From the NCBI GenBank assembly GCA_031415015.1, contig JANOQT010000136.1:37992-101991 (forward strand): DNA of 64,000 nt, read 5' to 3'. The stretch comes from JAUYQR01 sp031415015 (GTDB taxonomy: Bacteria > Pseudomonadota > Alphaproteobacteria > Rhodobacterales > Rhodobacteraceae). Below the pieces are notes generated by a model. It saw nothing but the letters and a program-made list of their open reading frames with translations, had not been told where the DNA came from and made no database searches. Within the stretch, counting starts at the first letter, position 1. Every line of letters begins with the position of its first letter. Below, in pieces: positions 9,212-17,108 of the stretch. The translations under genes were made by a program, and so were the position numbers.

Positions 9212-9727
9212 TCATGTCTTCGTCGCGGATAAGCCCAGCGCGTTGATCGTTCCCAGGCAATTCATGATGACAAAGTAGACCTCCTGCATTCGGATCAGAT
9301 GCCGTTCTTCAAATTCCATCATGTTTCCGGGAAAATTCCGCTCACGGACATAAACCTTCTGAGCGTCAGACCAATTGCTGTGAATATACGAATTCCTGAT
9401 GTGCTTGATCGCCAGAAAGTCCTTGAAGACTTCTACATCTGTGGTCAAGCCACGCGAAGTAAAGGCCCGTTGAAGCCCACCAACGCGATCCTCGTTAGAC
9501 TGCTTGTCGAAATACGCGCGGACATCGGTCCAAAACTCTTCTCCAGTATCCCAGACCTTTATCATGGCCTCAATCGACCCTACCATCATGACCGCCCAAA
9601 GTCGGCAAAACGACGAATACTTGATATTCTCTGGAACGGCCGCCTCAGTAGGGTGCGATGCGACAAGGTCTTTGATCATCATCAGATAAATCTGGTCATC
9701 AGAGTATGCATCAAGAAATTCATTCAT
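9212..9727 (-). CDS. Hypothetical protein with HEPN-like R-x4-H motif
   Basis: 171 residues, not recognised as a named family. It is predicted all-helical and carries IRNSYIHSNW at about 110-119. The R111-x4-H116 spacing is that of HEPN-domain RNases, where the arginine and histidine form the dimeric active site. The gene is visibly lower in GC than its neighbours and is flanked by unexplained DNA, suggesting horizontal acquisition. No nucleotidyltransferase (MNT) or other antitoxin gene is adjacent. The ribosome site is weak. Function is inferred from one motif only. Confidence 0.55.
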   Translation of the reverse strand: MNEFLDAYSDDQIYLMMIKDLVASHPTEAAVPENIKYSSFCRLWAVMMVGSIEAMIKVWDTGEEFWTDVRAYFDKQSNEDRVGGLQRAFTSRGLTTDVEVFKDFLAIKHIRNSYIHSNWSDAQKVYVRERNFPGNMMEFEERHLIRMQEVYFVIMNCLGTINALGLSATKT

Positions 9728-9935
9728 ATTTAAGTATCTTTCTGAACTTCGGTTACTGAACTACAATTCAGGCAGCCAGTGATTATCCTAAAGAATTTGT
9801 CAAGCAAATGCCCGGCTTGGCCATAAATCACAGGCGAGGCTTAAATCAGCCCCGCTGCTTCCCCCTGCACGCCCGGAAAGAACTGCACCTTCGCCCGAAC
9901 AGCGGCGATCACGCAATCTGTGACATCGCCCCCCC

Positions 9936-11423
9936 TCACCCATACGCCCCCGCCCAGCGGCTCACCAGCTGCCCCTGCAGCCGACGCGCGCGCTTGGTCC
10001 AGGCTTTCACTCCCTCCGGCTCCTCTCGCAGGGCCACAGGGATCGCGTCGCGCCGTTCCGGATCGCCGGAGAAGATCGCGAAGATCAACTCGCGACCACC
10101 GTTTGCTGACGTCGATGGCGGGCTGATGTGCCCGGCCAGACCAGAAACGAAGTTCAACGTCCCGCTCTTGGCCAGCACCTTCACCGGATGCCCCCCGATC
10201 ACCTTCCCAGCGTCGTCTTTCATCCCCACATCCCGCAAGATGGCCTTCAGCCCCCGCCCCTCGCGCTGCGCCACCACCAGAATCCGCACCATGTCTGACG
10301 CGGAAACCCGCGACGCGCCGCCAAGGCCGGAATGATCGGCAAGGCTGGCGGTCACCGCGAACCGGTCACGTACCCAACCGCTCATCCCCCGCGCCGACGC
10401 CGCAAGCGACTGCTGCCCCGAGGCAGTCAGCCCCACGCATTCCGCCGTCAGGTTGGTGGAAAACCGCAGCATGTCGCGCAGCACTTCGGTCAAAGGCTCG
10501 CTCTCGATCCGGCCAATCTCCTGCCCCTCGGGCCGCACCCCCACAGGCTCCGCCGCGGGCAGGTCAATCCCCTGCGCCCGCGCGAGGGTGCGAAACACCT
10601 CCGCCGTGTACCGCCCCGGATCGCGCACCGGCAGCCACCGGCTACCGCCCTTGCCCAAAGCGGCGGAGGCGACCGTCCAGTCTTCCACCACCCCCCGGTC
10701 ATAGGTGAACAGCGGTGCGTCACGGCCCACGATGCCGACCCGCACCATGCTCACGGCAGGCACAAACCGCTCGCCACGCGCATCAACCGCGACCTGCCAG
10801 TCGCCGCCCGCCTTCTTCCACTCAAAATAGACCCGGTTGAAGTTCAGGTTCAGACCCGAGATCGCGGCGTTGTAGCCCACATGATCCGGCTGATCCTGCG
10901 ATATCTCCGCCAGCCGCGGCAAGGCCCCGTCCCAATACAGAAGCCGCCCAGTCGCGCCCTTGATCCCCGACTTGGCCAACCGCGCCACCAGATCGCCCAG
11001 CTGGTCGGTCTGCAACGTCGGGTCGCCGCCACCCGCCAGCACCACATCGCCCTGCACCATCCCGCCCGTCACTGGCCCTGTTGCCAGCACGCGCGTCGCA
11101 AACCGATACCCCGGGCCCAGCCGGTCCAGCGCGAACAACGCGGTCACCGCCTTGGCCACGCTGGCCGGAGGCAGCGCCAGATCAGGCTCCCGCGCCTCCA
11201 GCACTGCGCCCGTCCTGGCATCGGCCACCACAAACGCCACTGATCCGCCCAGCTTGGCCGCATCAATCAGGGCCTGACCGGCGACTGGCGAGGCCGACGA
11301 CGACGGCTTGCCCTCCGCCCCGGCCCGCGCCTTCGGTCGGGGCGAGGTCTCAATGACCTCGCCGAACCCGGGCAGGGCGACCCCCGCCAGAAGGCCCGCC
11401 AGTATTCCGCGCCTTGTGATCAA
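9936..11423 (-). CDS. dacB: D-alanyl-D-alanine carboxypeptidase/endopeptidase (PBP4 type)
   Basis: Periplasmic peptidoglycan hydrolase of the S13 family that trims or cleaves D-Ala cross-bridges. I prefer the TTG start at 11423: GGAGG lies 8 bases upstream and the product then begins MITRRGILAGLLAGVALPG, an export signal with a twin-arginine pair. An in-frame ATG at 11462 and a start at 11495 are alternatives. Catalytic motifs: S88-V-A-K91 in PPASVAK, an SGLGG segment in the SxN region, and K419-S-G in LAKSGTLNF. The long insert between SxxK and SxN is normal for PBP4. Length 495 residues. Confidence 0.92.
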   Translation of the reverse strand: MITRRGILAGLLAGVALPGFGEVIETSPRPKARAGAEGKPSSSASPVAGQALIDAAKLGGSVAFVVADARTGAVLEAREPDLALPPASVAKAVTALFALDRLGPGYRFATRVLATGPVTGGMVQGDVVLAGGGDPTLQTDQLGDLVARLAKSGIKGATGRLLYWDGALPRLAEISQDQPDHVGYNAAISGLNLNFNRVYFEWKKAGGDWQVAVDARGERFVPAVSMVRVGIVGRDAPLFTYDRGVVEDWTVASAALGKGGSRWLPVRDPGRYTAEVFRTLARAQGIDLPAAEPVGVRPEGQEIGRIESEPLTEVLRDMLRFSTNLTAECVGLTASGQQSLAASARGMSGWVRDRFAVTASLADHSGLGGASRVSASDMVRILVVAQREGRGLKAILRDVGMKDDAGKVIGGHPVKVLAKSGTLNFVSGLAGHISPPSTSANGGRELIFAIFSGDPERRDAIPVALREEPEGVKAWTKRARRLQGQLVSRWAGAYG

Positions 11424-11516
11424 AATTTCCGCCTCCACCCGTAGCCCCAAGTGATACCCCATGGCACGAAGTGCGCCAATGGGGCGCGTCACCATGCGCC
11501 GGACCGCCGTTAACCA

Positions 11517-11552
11517 TGCGGAGCGGCGTACCGCCGCAAGCCTTTTGCCTCG
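11517..11552 (+). repeat. GC-rich interspersed inverted-repeat element, copy 1
   Basis: TGCGGAGCGGCGT-A-CCGCCGCA forms a hairpin and is followed by AGCCTTTTGCCTCGCC. Near-identical elements occur at about 38733-38769 and 47226-47261 in the opposite orientation. It lies between the dacB start and the nadD stop and codes for nothing evident. Confidence 0.55.
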
Positions 11553-11578
11553 CCAGCGCGCAAGCGCGCCCGCTCAGG

Positions 11579-12175
11579 TCACTTCCGCCACTCCCCCCGC
11601 GCCCGAATCGCGCTGGAGGATGCATCATTCATTGGCAGGTTGACGAAACTCCAGACCGGCGGCGTGCGCTTGCCCAGCACCTCGCCCCGCGTCACCCGGT
11701 GCACCCGGAATGCGCGCGCGGCCACACTCAGCCGCGCTGCCACACCCGACCCGGGCCGCGCCAGCACCCCCACCGGAACGCTGCGCAGAATATCGCGCCA
11801 ACGGCCCCAGCGGTGGAACTGCACCAGATTATCCGCTCCCATCAGCCAGACGAAATGCACCCCGGGATAAATCGCCCGCAGCCGGTCGATGGTATCCGCC
11901 GTGGTCCGCGTGCCCAGCGCCGCCTCCAGCCCGGTGATCACCACCCGGGGGTCGCGCATCATCTTTGCCGCATGTGCCAGCCGGTCTCGCAACGGCGCAG
12001 GCTGCCGCGCCTTCAGCGGGTTCCCCGGACTGACCAGCCACCACACCCGGTCCAGCCCCATCCGCTTCATCGCCTCGTGCGTGATGTGAACATGCCCCTC
12101 ATGCGCCGGATCGAACGATCCGCCCAGAAGTCCGACAGTCATACCCCGAACGGCGATGGGGAATCCCGCCCTCAT
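11579..12175 (-). CDS. nadD: Nicotinate-nucleotide adenylyltransferase
   Basis: Adenylates nicotinate mononucleotide to deamido-NAD in NAD biosynthesis (cytoplasm). The nucleotidyltransferase signature GLLGGSFDPAHEGHVHI carries the H-x-G-H motif; WWLVSPGNPLK and WLMGADNLVQFHRW are also diagnostic, and the C-terminus has the SSSAIR motif. I chose the ATG at 12175 (198 residues, MRAGFPIAV); 12202 and 12142 are possible alternatives in frame. No rsfS/ybeB or proA gene is adjacent inside the window. Confidence 0.93.
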   Translation of the reverse strand: MRAGFPIAVRGMTVGLLGGSFDPAHEGHVHITHEAMKRMGLDRVWWLVSPGNPLKARQPAPLRDRLAHAAKMMRDPRVVITGLEAALGTRTTADTIDRLRAIYPGVHFVWLMGADNLVQFHRWGRWRDILRSVPVGVLARPGSGVAARLSVAARAFRVHRVTRGEVLGKRTPPVWSFVNLPMNDASSSAIRARGEWRK

Positions 12176-12333
12176 TTCCCCCCGTCCGGCGACTGACAAC
12201 ACCTCAAAGTTGAGCCCTCCGGCCTTTCATGGTACAGTACCGTCATTCAAATATGATGGCTGATTTTTCCACAACCCTACGTTTCATGATCCGGAATTGT
12301 ATCGCAACCGCTCATTCAAGAAGGAATTTGTCA

Positions 12334-13131
12334 ATGTCCCCGGTGGATGCCCTGAAGAATCTGGTCAAATTCGACCCTTCTGTCGCCCGAATTGTCTATG
12401 CTGGGCTTGGCGTGCTCGCAGCGGCAACCGTTGCCTTCGGCTGGAGCAATGGCGACGGCAACGCTATTCCCCTTGCAGGCTGGATGGTGGGTCTGGGCCT
12501 TTTGCTGGTGGTGCTGGGCCACATCATCACGGTACCCTTCATGCGCGCCACCCTGTGCTGGATGGTGATCCTGACGATCGGCATGTTTCAGCTCTACATC
12601 TTCTCAGCCATGTTCCCCCAATCCTTCCTGCGCAATGTGACCGGTCCCGTTGCACCGCTGGAATGTGCGGTCCGGCTGATTTTTGACGTCAACAGTTGCC
12701 TCAACCAGCTGGCAACAGCCGCTATCCCGCAAGATGCCGACACAGCCACGGCTCGCGGGGCGCCAGAAGCCCTTTGGCTGGCGCAGGCTGCGAGCGCCCC
12801 GCCCGGCACCACCGTCTACCTGCAGTTCGCCGAAGCGGTCCCCCGCAATCGCATGATCGAGATTGCCACGGCGCTGTCCGCCTCCGGCTGGGGTGTGCCC
12901 GACCCTGACCTCGGTGGCGAGATGGTCAAAGAGGCCCCCAATGCCAACGAAGTGCGCTATTTCAACGCCGAAGACGCCGAAGCGGCACAGGCGCTGGCCA
13001 CCGCGTTGGAACCCCTGATCGGCGGCATGCCCGTCGGGGTCCGCAATCTGTCGCGCTTCTATGGTCATGTGAAGAAGGGCCAGCTGGAAATCTGGCTGCG
13101 CGATGTGCGCCCGCCCGGTGTCGACAGTTGA
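12334..13131 (+). CDS. Hypothetical three-helix membrane protein
   Basis: 265 residues from the ATG at 12334, which follows AAGGAA; the frame is open from 12229 but the extra N-terminus looks non-coding. Three membrane spans are evident: VARIVYAGLGVLAAATVAFGW (about 16-36), a second around 45-68, and TLCWMVILTIGMFQLYIFSAM around 72-92. A soluble domain of about 150 residues follows, including a region that resembles a LytR-C/SPOR-like alpha-beta fold (MIEIATALSASGWGVPDPD). No family recognised. It sits just upstream of ettA on the same strand. Confidence 0.65.
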   Translation: MSPVDALKNLVKFDPSVARIVYAGLGVLAAATVAFGWSNGDGNAIPLAGWMVGLGLLLVVLGHIITVPFMRATLCWMVILTIGMFQLYIFSAMFPQSFLRNVTGPVAPLECAVRLIFDVNSCLNQLATAAIPQDADTATARGAPEALWLAQAASAPPGTTVYLQFAEAVPRNRMIEIATALSASGWGVPDPDLGGEMVKEAPNANEVRYFNAEDAEAAQALATALEPLIGGMPVGVRNLSRFYGHVKKGQLEIWLRDVRPPGVDS

Positions 13132-13186
13132 AGCGCCGCCCCGAACCGGCTATGCCCGCTCGCGTAACCCGCGACAGGAGACTCCC

Positions 13187-14842
13187 ATGGCCAGCTATCA
13201 GTATGTCTACCACATGGAAGGTGTCTCCAAGACCTATCCCGGCGGCAAGAAGTGCTTTGAGAACATCCACCTGAACTTCCTGCCCGGCGTCAAGATCGGC
13301 GTCGTCGGCGTTAACGGGTCGGGAAAATCCACCCTCCTGAAGATCATGGCCGGAATGGACACCGACTTTAAGGGCGAGGCTTGGGCCGCCAAAGGCGCAA
13401 AAGTCGGCTATCTGGCGCAGGAACCCTACCTTGACCCCACGCTTACCGCGAAAGAGAACGTCATGCTCGGCGTTGCCAAGGAAACCGCGATCCTTGAGCG
13501 GTACAACGAGCTGGCGATGAACTACTCGGATGAGACAGCGGATGAGATGGCCGCCCTGCAAGATCAGATCGACGCGGGTAACCTGTGGGAACTGGAGGCC
13601 TCGGTCGGTGTCGCGATGGACGCGCTGCGCTGCCCGCCCGATGATTCCGATGTCGAAACCCTGTCGGGTGGCGAGCGCCGCCGCGTGGCGCTGTGCAAGC
13701 TCCTCCTCGAAAAGCCCGACATGCTGCTTCTCGACGAACCGACCAACCACCTCGATGCCGAATCCATCGCCTGGCTGCAAAAGCACCTGATGGCCTACAA
13801 AGGCACCATCCTGATCGTCACCCACGACCGCTATTTCCTTGATGACATCACCTCGTGGATCCTGGAACTCGACCGTGGCCGCGGCATTCCGTACGAAGGC
13901 AACTACTCCGCCTGGCTGGAACAAAAGGCCAAACGCCTGCAGCAGGAATCGCGCGAAGACAAATCCAAGCAGAAGGTGCTGGAAAAGGAACTGGAATGGA
14001 TCCGCTCCGGTGCCAAGGCCCGCCAGTCCAAGGGCAAGGCCCGGATCGCGCGCTATAACGAGATGGCCGGCCAGACCGTCCGCGAACGCAACGGCATCAG
14101 CCAGATCGTCATCCCGAACGGCGAGCGTCTGGGGGCGAAGGTGATCGAGGTTGTCGGCCTGAAGAAACACATGGGCGACAAGCTGCTGATCGAAGACCTG
14201 ACCTTCACCGTCCCGCCGGGTGCCATTGTCGGCGTCATCGGCCCCAACGGTGCAGGCAAATCCACCCTGTTCCGCATGATCACCGGGGCGGAACACCCCG
14301 ATGAGGGCACCATCACCCTCGGCACCACCGTGCAACTGTCCTACGTCGACCAGTCGCGTGACGCTTTGGACCCGACGAAAACCGCATGGGAAGAAATCTC
14401 CGGCGGCTCCGAAGTCATCCACCTTGGCGATCTGGAGATGAACTCCCGCGTCTACGCCGGCGCCTTCAACTTCAAGGGCACCGACCAGCAGAAAAAGGTC
14501 GGCCTCCTGTCCGGCGGCGAACGCAACCGCGTCCACATGGCAAAACTGCTGCGCTCAGGCGGCAACGTCCTCCTGCTCGACGAGCCGACCAACGACCTCG
14601 ACGTCGAAACGCTGCAAGCCCTCGAAGCCGCCATCGAAGACTTCGCCGGGTGTGCGATCATCATCAGCCACGACCGGTTTTTCCTGGACCGTCTGTGTAC
14701 GCATATCCTCGCCTTCGAAGGCGACGCGCATGTGGAATGGTTCGAGGGGAACTTCGAGGCCTATGAGGAAGACAAGGTGCGGCGGTTGGGGCCGGACAGC
14801 ATCCAGCCGAAGCGGGTGAAGTATAAGCGGTTTAGCAGGTGA
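13187..14842 (+). CDS. ettA: ABC-F ATPase EttA (energy-dependent translational throttle)
   Basis: Cytoplasmic ABC-F protein that binds the ribosomal E site and gates entry into elongation according to ATP/ADP ratio. 551 residues from the ATG at 13187 after AGGAGA. Two ABC domains: Walker A GVNGSGKST with signature LSGGERRRVALC, and Walker A GPNGAGKST with signature LSGGERNRVHMA. The charged P-site tether linker lies between them (EQKAKRLQQESREDKSKQK). No membrane domain. Length and N-terminus (MASYQYVYHMEGVSKTYPGG) match EttA rather than Uup or YheS. Confidence 0.96.
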   Translation: MASYQYVYHMEGVSKTYPGGKKCFENIHLNFLPGVKIGVVGVNGSGKSTLLKIMAGMDTDFKGEAWAAKGAKVGYLAQEPYLDPTLTAKENVMLGVAKETAILERYNELAMNYSDETADEMAALQDQIDAGNLWELEASVGVAMDALRCPPDDSDVETLSGGERRRVALCKLLLEKPDMLLLDEPTNHLDAESIAWLQKHLMAYKGTILIVTHDRYFLDDITSWILELDRGRGIPYEGNYSAWLEQKAKRLQQESREDKSKQKVLEKELEWIRSGAKARQSKGKARIARYNEMAGQTVRERNGISQIVIPNGERLGAKVIEVVGLKKHMGDKLLIEDLTFTVPPGAIVGVIGPNGAGKSTLFRMITGAEHPDEGTITLGTTVQLSYVDQSRDALDPTKTAWEEISGGSEVIHLGDLEMNSRVYAGAFNFKGTDQQKKVGLLSGGERNRVHMAKLLRSGGNVLLLDEPTNDLDVETLQALEAAIEDFAGCAIIISHDRFFLDRLCTHILAFEGDAHVEWFEGNFEAYEEDKVRRLGPDSIQPKRVKYKRFSR

Positions 14843-14846
14843 GGGG

Positions 14847-15188
14847 ATGGACTGGCTTGCGCTTTTGACAGCCTTCGGCGTCGGGTCGATTGTATCCGTC
14901 GGAGTTCAATCATGGCTCGACAGTCGTAAGGAGTTTCAGAGAAAGCGTTTCTCCGAGAGGAGGGAAGCTTATACTGGTCTATTGGATGCTTATCGTCAGG
15001 CCGCGACGGATAATACACCAGAGTCGCGACTGAACTTCGGATATTGGGAACTTCGTTGTCGGCTGGTTGCATCAGATAGGGTCGCTCTAGCTATTCGTAC
15101 ATTTGCCACCACTGAACCGAGTGGAAATGATCGCAATACTTCTCAAGACGAACTCATTAGTGCTATGCGAACCGATCTGGAGATATGA
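14847..15188 (+). CDS. Small hypothetical membrane-anchored protein
   Basis: 113 residues starting four bases after the ettA stop, with GGTGAGGGG ahead of the ATG. One N-terminal membrane segment (LALLTAFGVGSIVSVGVQSW) is followed by a charged helix (DSRKEFQRKRFSERREAYTG) likely to be coiled-coil. Base composition is AT-richer than the neighbours. No family recognised. The gene ends just before the REP cluster, so it may be an insertion or a truncated gene. Confidence 0.45.
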   Translation: MDWLALLTAFGVGSIVSVGVQSWLDSRKEFQRKRFSERREAYTGLLDAYRQAATDNTPESRLNFGYWELRCRLVASDRVALAIRTFATTEPSGNDRNTSQDELISAMRTDLEI

Positions 15189-15195
15189 TCACCCT

Positions 15196-15219
15196 GTAGG
15201 GTGCGTGATTTCACGCACC
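15196..15219 (+). repeat. REP palindrome, GTAG family A, copy 1
   Basis: GTAG followed by the hairpin arms GGTGCGTGA and TCACGCACC with a two-base centre. This is the classical REP layout recognised by RAYT transposases (a GTAG head plus an imperfect palindrome). Two more copies in inverse orientation lie at 15304-15327 and 15356-15379, next to the RAYT gene. Confidence 0.8.
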
Positions 15220-15303
15220 ATCCGCCCTCTCAACCCGCACAACGCTGGCCCACCCACCCAAACATCTACCCCACCGACGCCATCTCTTGCTTCCCGTGGC
15301 ATC

Positions 15304-15327
15304 GGTGCGTGAAATCATGCACCCTAC
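15304..15327 (-). repeat. REP palindrome, GTAG family A, copy 2
   Basis: Same element as at 15196-15219 in opposite orientation, with one base change in one arm (CATGCACC in place of CACGCACC). It ends with CTAC, the complement of the GTAG head. Confidence 0.8.
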
Positions 15328-15355
15328 GGGCTTGATCTGTCCCAACCGCAAAAAC

Positions 15356-15379
15356 GGTGCGTGAAATCACGCACCCTAC
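15356..15379 (-). repeat. REP palindrome, GTAG family A, copy 3, overlapping the RAYT stop
   Basis: Exact match to copy 1 in inverse orientation. The TAG stop codon of the RAYT gene (15376-15378, minus strand) lies inside the GTAG head of this copy, so the transposase gene terminates in its own REP. Confidence 0.8.
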
Positions 15380-15933
15380 GGTACATATCTTCCTTGCCGC
15401 ATGTCTCGATGCACTGACGAATACGGCCAATCCTCGGGCCGCTCCACGAACCCATGCTTCACTGGATTGAACCAACAATACCGCACATGCGCCGCGTAAT
15501 CGCGCTCATCCCGGATATGATGTTCCCAAAACCGCCGTTGCCAGATCGCGACCTCCCGTTTCCCCACGCGTAGGCCGGGCTTCAGCCCGGCATATCGTCC
15601 GGACCGGACAACGGGATACTCTGTCGCAGGCAGTGCCGGGCTGAAGCCCGGCCTACACCCTTCCCGACGCAACCCCATCGTGAACCGGGCCTTGATCGCG
15701 CCCCACCGCACCGAAAAATCACTATCCCCCTCCGGCAAGGTCCAGACCGCGTGCATGTGGTCCGGCAACACCACCCACGCCTCCACAACAAATGGTCGCT
15801 CTGCCCGCACCATTGCCACCGCCTCGCGCAACCGAGTGATCTCGTTCACCAACACTCGCGATCCCCGGTCAGCCAACGCCACCGTGAAGAACACGCAAGC
15901 GCCTGACACTTTGGGGCGGATGTAAACCGACAT
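15376..15933 (-). CDS. REP-associated tyrosine transposase (RAYT), with a REP pair inside the gene
   Basis: IS200-like Y1 single-strand nuclease that acts on REP hairpins. 185 residues from the ATG at 15933 (MSVYIRPKVSGACVFFTVAL). H59-M-H61 in LPDHMHAVW is the HUH pair, and Y152 in VRYCWFNPVKHGF is the probable catalytic tyrosine; IWQRRFWEHHIRDE is typical of RAYTs. Residues about 93-121 (CRPGFSPAL to YAGLKPGLR) have no counterpart in the family as I know it. They are encoded by an 87-base REP pair (15570-15656) that keeps the frame. The gene may still be functional or be a decaying copy. Confidence 0.85.
   Translation of the reverse strand: MSVYIRPKVSGACVFFTVALADRGSRVLVNEITRLREAVAMVRAERPFVVEAWVVLPDHMHAVWTLPEGDSDFSVRWGAIKARFTMGLRREGCRPGFSPALPATEYPVVRSGRYAGLKPGLRVGKREVAIWQRRFWEHHIRDERDYAAHVRYCWFNPVKHGFVERPEDWPYSSVHRDMRQGRYVP
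15570..15656. repeat. REPIN-like inverted REP pair inside the RAYT coding sequence
   Basis: Two perfect 22-base inverted copies (15570-15591 and 15635-15656), each made of a GTAG head and the arms GCCGGGCT and AGCCCGGC, are separated by 43 bases. Total length is 87 bases, exactly 29 codons, and no stop is created in the RAYT frame. This sequence family differs from the GGTGCGTGA family flanking the gene. Confidence 0.85.
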
Positions 15934-16049
15934 CGCCCAATGCTGCACCATCAAGGTTAACGAACCGTTGCCCCCCCGGAACCATTCCCCCCGTCCCGCG
16001 TTATCCCCAGACCGCTCCACTCCGGCTGCGGCTCCAAAAGGTGCACCCC

Positions 16050-16208
16050 ATGTCCCTCGGCACGATCCTTCTCATCATCCTCGTTCTCGCCCTTGTCGGC
16101 GCGCTGCCCACCTGGGGGCATTCCCGCGCTTGGGGCTACGGTCCCTCCGGCGGCCTTGGGCTGGTTGTCGTCGTCCTGCTCATCCTCGTGCTGATGGGCC
16201 GGATCTGA
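16050..16208 (+). CDS. DUF3309 family small membrane protein
   Basis: 52-residue protein, too short for many gene finders. It begins MSLGTILLIILVLALVGALP, continues TWGHSRAWGYGPSGG and closes with a second hydrophobic run ending LILVLMGRI. This two-helix layout with the central W-x-H-S-R-x-W-G-Y-G-P-S-G-G segment is the DUF3309 family of alphaproteobacteria. Function unknown; members are small inner-membrane proteins. It precedes the DUF4342 gene on the same strand by 105 bases. Confidence 0.85.
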   Translation: MSLGTILLIILVLALVGALPTWGHSRAWGYGPSGGLGLVVVVLLILVLMGRI

Positions 16209-16313
16209 CGCCGCATCACGCGGTTGTGCCGGGCGCTGCCTGATCCAGATCAACGCTGCCGCCGCAATCGTGTGACACATTCCAAGCTTAATCAATCATC
16301 GGAGGCTCGCGCC

Positions 16314-16646
16314 ATGACCGACCAGGAAAGCACCCTCAAAGAACCCGAAACCCCTGATCCGCCGCACAAGAAGCGCACCTGGACCGAAGAGATCGAGGTG
16401 GCGGGCGACCAGCTTGTAGCCTCCGTCAAGCGCCTTGCGGCTGAAGGGCATGTCAAGCGCATCCGCATCACCGAACCCGACGGCGATCTGATCGTGGAGC
16501 TGCCCCTGACCATTGGGGCCATCGCAGGCGGAGCGGTCGTCCTTGCGGCCCCGCTTCTGGCCGTGATCGGCGCCCTTGCGGCCTTCGTGAGCAAGGTCAG
16601 GATCGAAGTCATTCGCAGTGGATCTGACGACACCCCGAAGTCATAA
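16314..16646 (+). CDS. DUF4342 family protein
   Basis: 110 residues, ATG at 16314 after ATCGGAGG. An acidic N-terminus is followed by the family core TWTEEIEVAGDQLVASVKRL, RIRITEPDGDLIVELPLT and a hydrophobic helix (AIAGGAVVLAAPLLAVIGAL), ending in a short charged tail. DUF4342 proteins are uncharacterised, with a probable membrane-associated helix. Paired here with a DUF3309 gene; I cannot say whether they act together. Confidence 0.8.
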   Translation: MTDQESTLKEPETPDPPHKKRTWTEEIEVAGDQLVASVKRLAAEGHVKRIRITEPDGDLIVELPLTIGAIAGGAVVLAAPLLAVIGALAAFVSKVRIEVIRSGSDDTPKS

Positions 16647-17108
16647 CTCTCAGATCCGGGCAACCGCAAACGGCGGGGCGTTGAAAAAGTCTGCCCCAGA
16701 AGCCCGGTCGATGCAGTCTGCCATGCCTCTGGCGTCGCAGACCCAGTTGCCCAGGGGCGGGCGGAACAACTCCGGTCTGGCGGTTCCTGCTCCCTGTACC
16801 AAGCCGACCTGAGGTCGTGGCGCCGCAGAATAGCGCGCCCGACGCAGTCTGCAGAACCTTTCCCACCAGGTCAGCCTCTCGCTGACAGGCACCCGCCTTT
16901 TCTGCGGCGTCAGAGTCTCGCCCGCAGGTAATCCCACCGGCGACAACCGCCGTGAATACTGTGATTTGCCTTGCGCCGACAGTAAACCTCGCGTCGGCAC
17001 ACGTAGAGGTTCACGTGCCCCTACTGACTAAGTCCAGCAATCAGAAGCAGTGCCCAGCTGCGACGGCTTTCGCAATGCTGACACAAAAGATCCATAAGGA
17101 GAAGTCGG
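16647..17108. other. Intergenic region, no supported gene
   Basis: Stretch between the DUF4342 gene and the 1004-residue gene. A minus-strand frame of 116 codons (16650-17000) begins MPTRGLLSAQGKSQY and ends DFFNAPPFAVARI. It abuts the DUF4342 stop and has no recognised domain, so I hold it as doubtful. The 3' part must hold the promoter of the large downstream gene, whose ribosome site AAGGAGAAG is clear; no promoter boxes are convincing. Confidence 0.4.

Noticed and set aside
12962..14536. 524-codon minus-strand frame across ettA
   Set aside because: Antisense of a strongly conserved ABC-F gene; no ribosome site or family resemblance.
15189..15400. The three short palindromes as a CRISPR-like array
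   Set aside because: Copies are not all in the same orientation and spacers differ greatly in length; the GTAG head identifies them as REPs.
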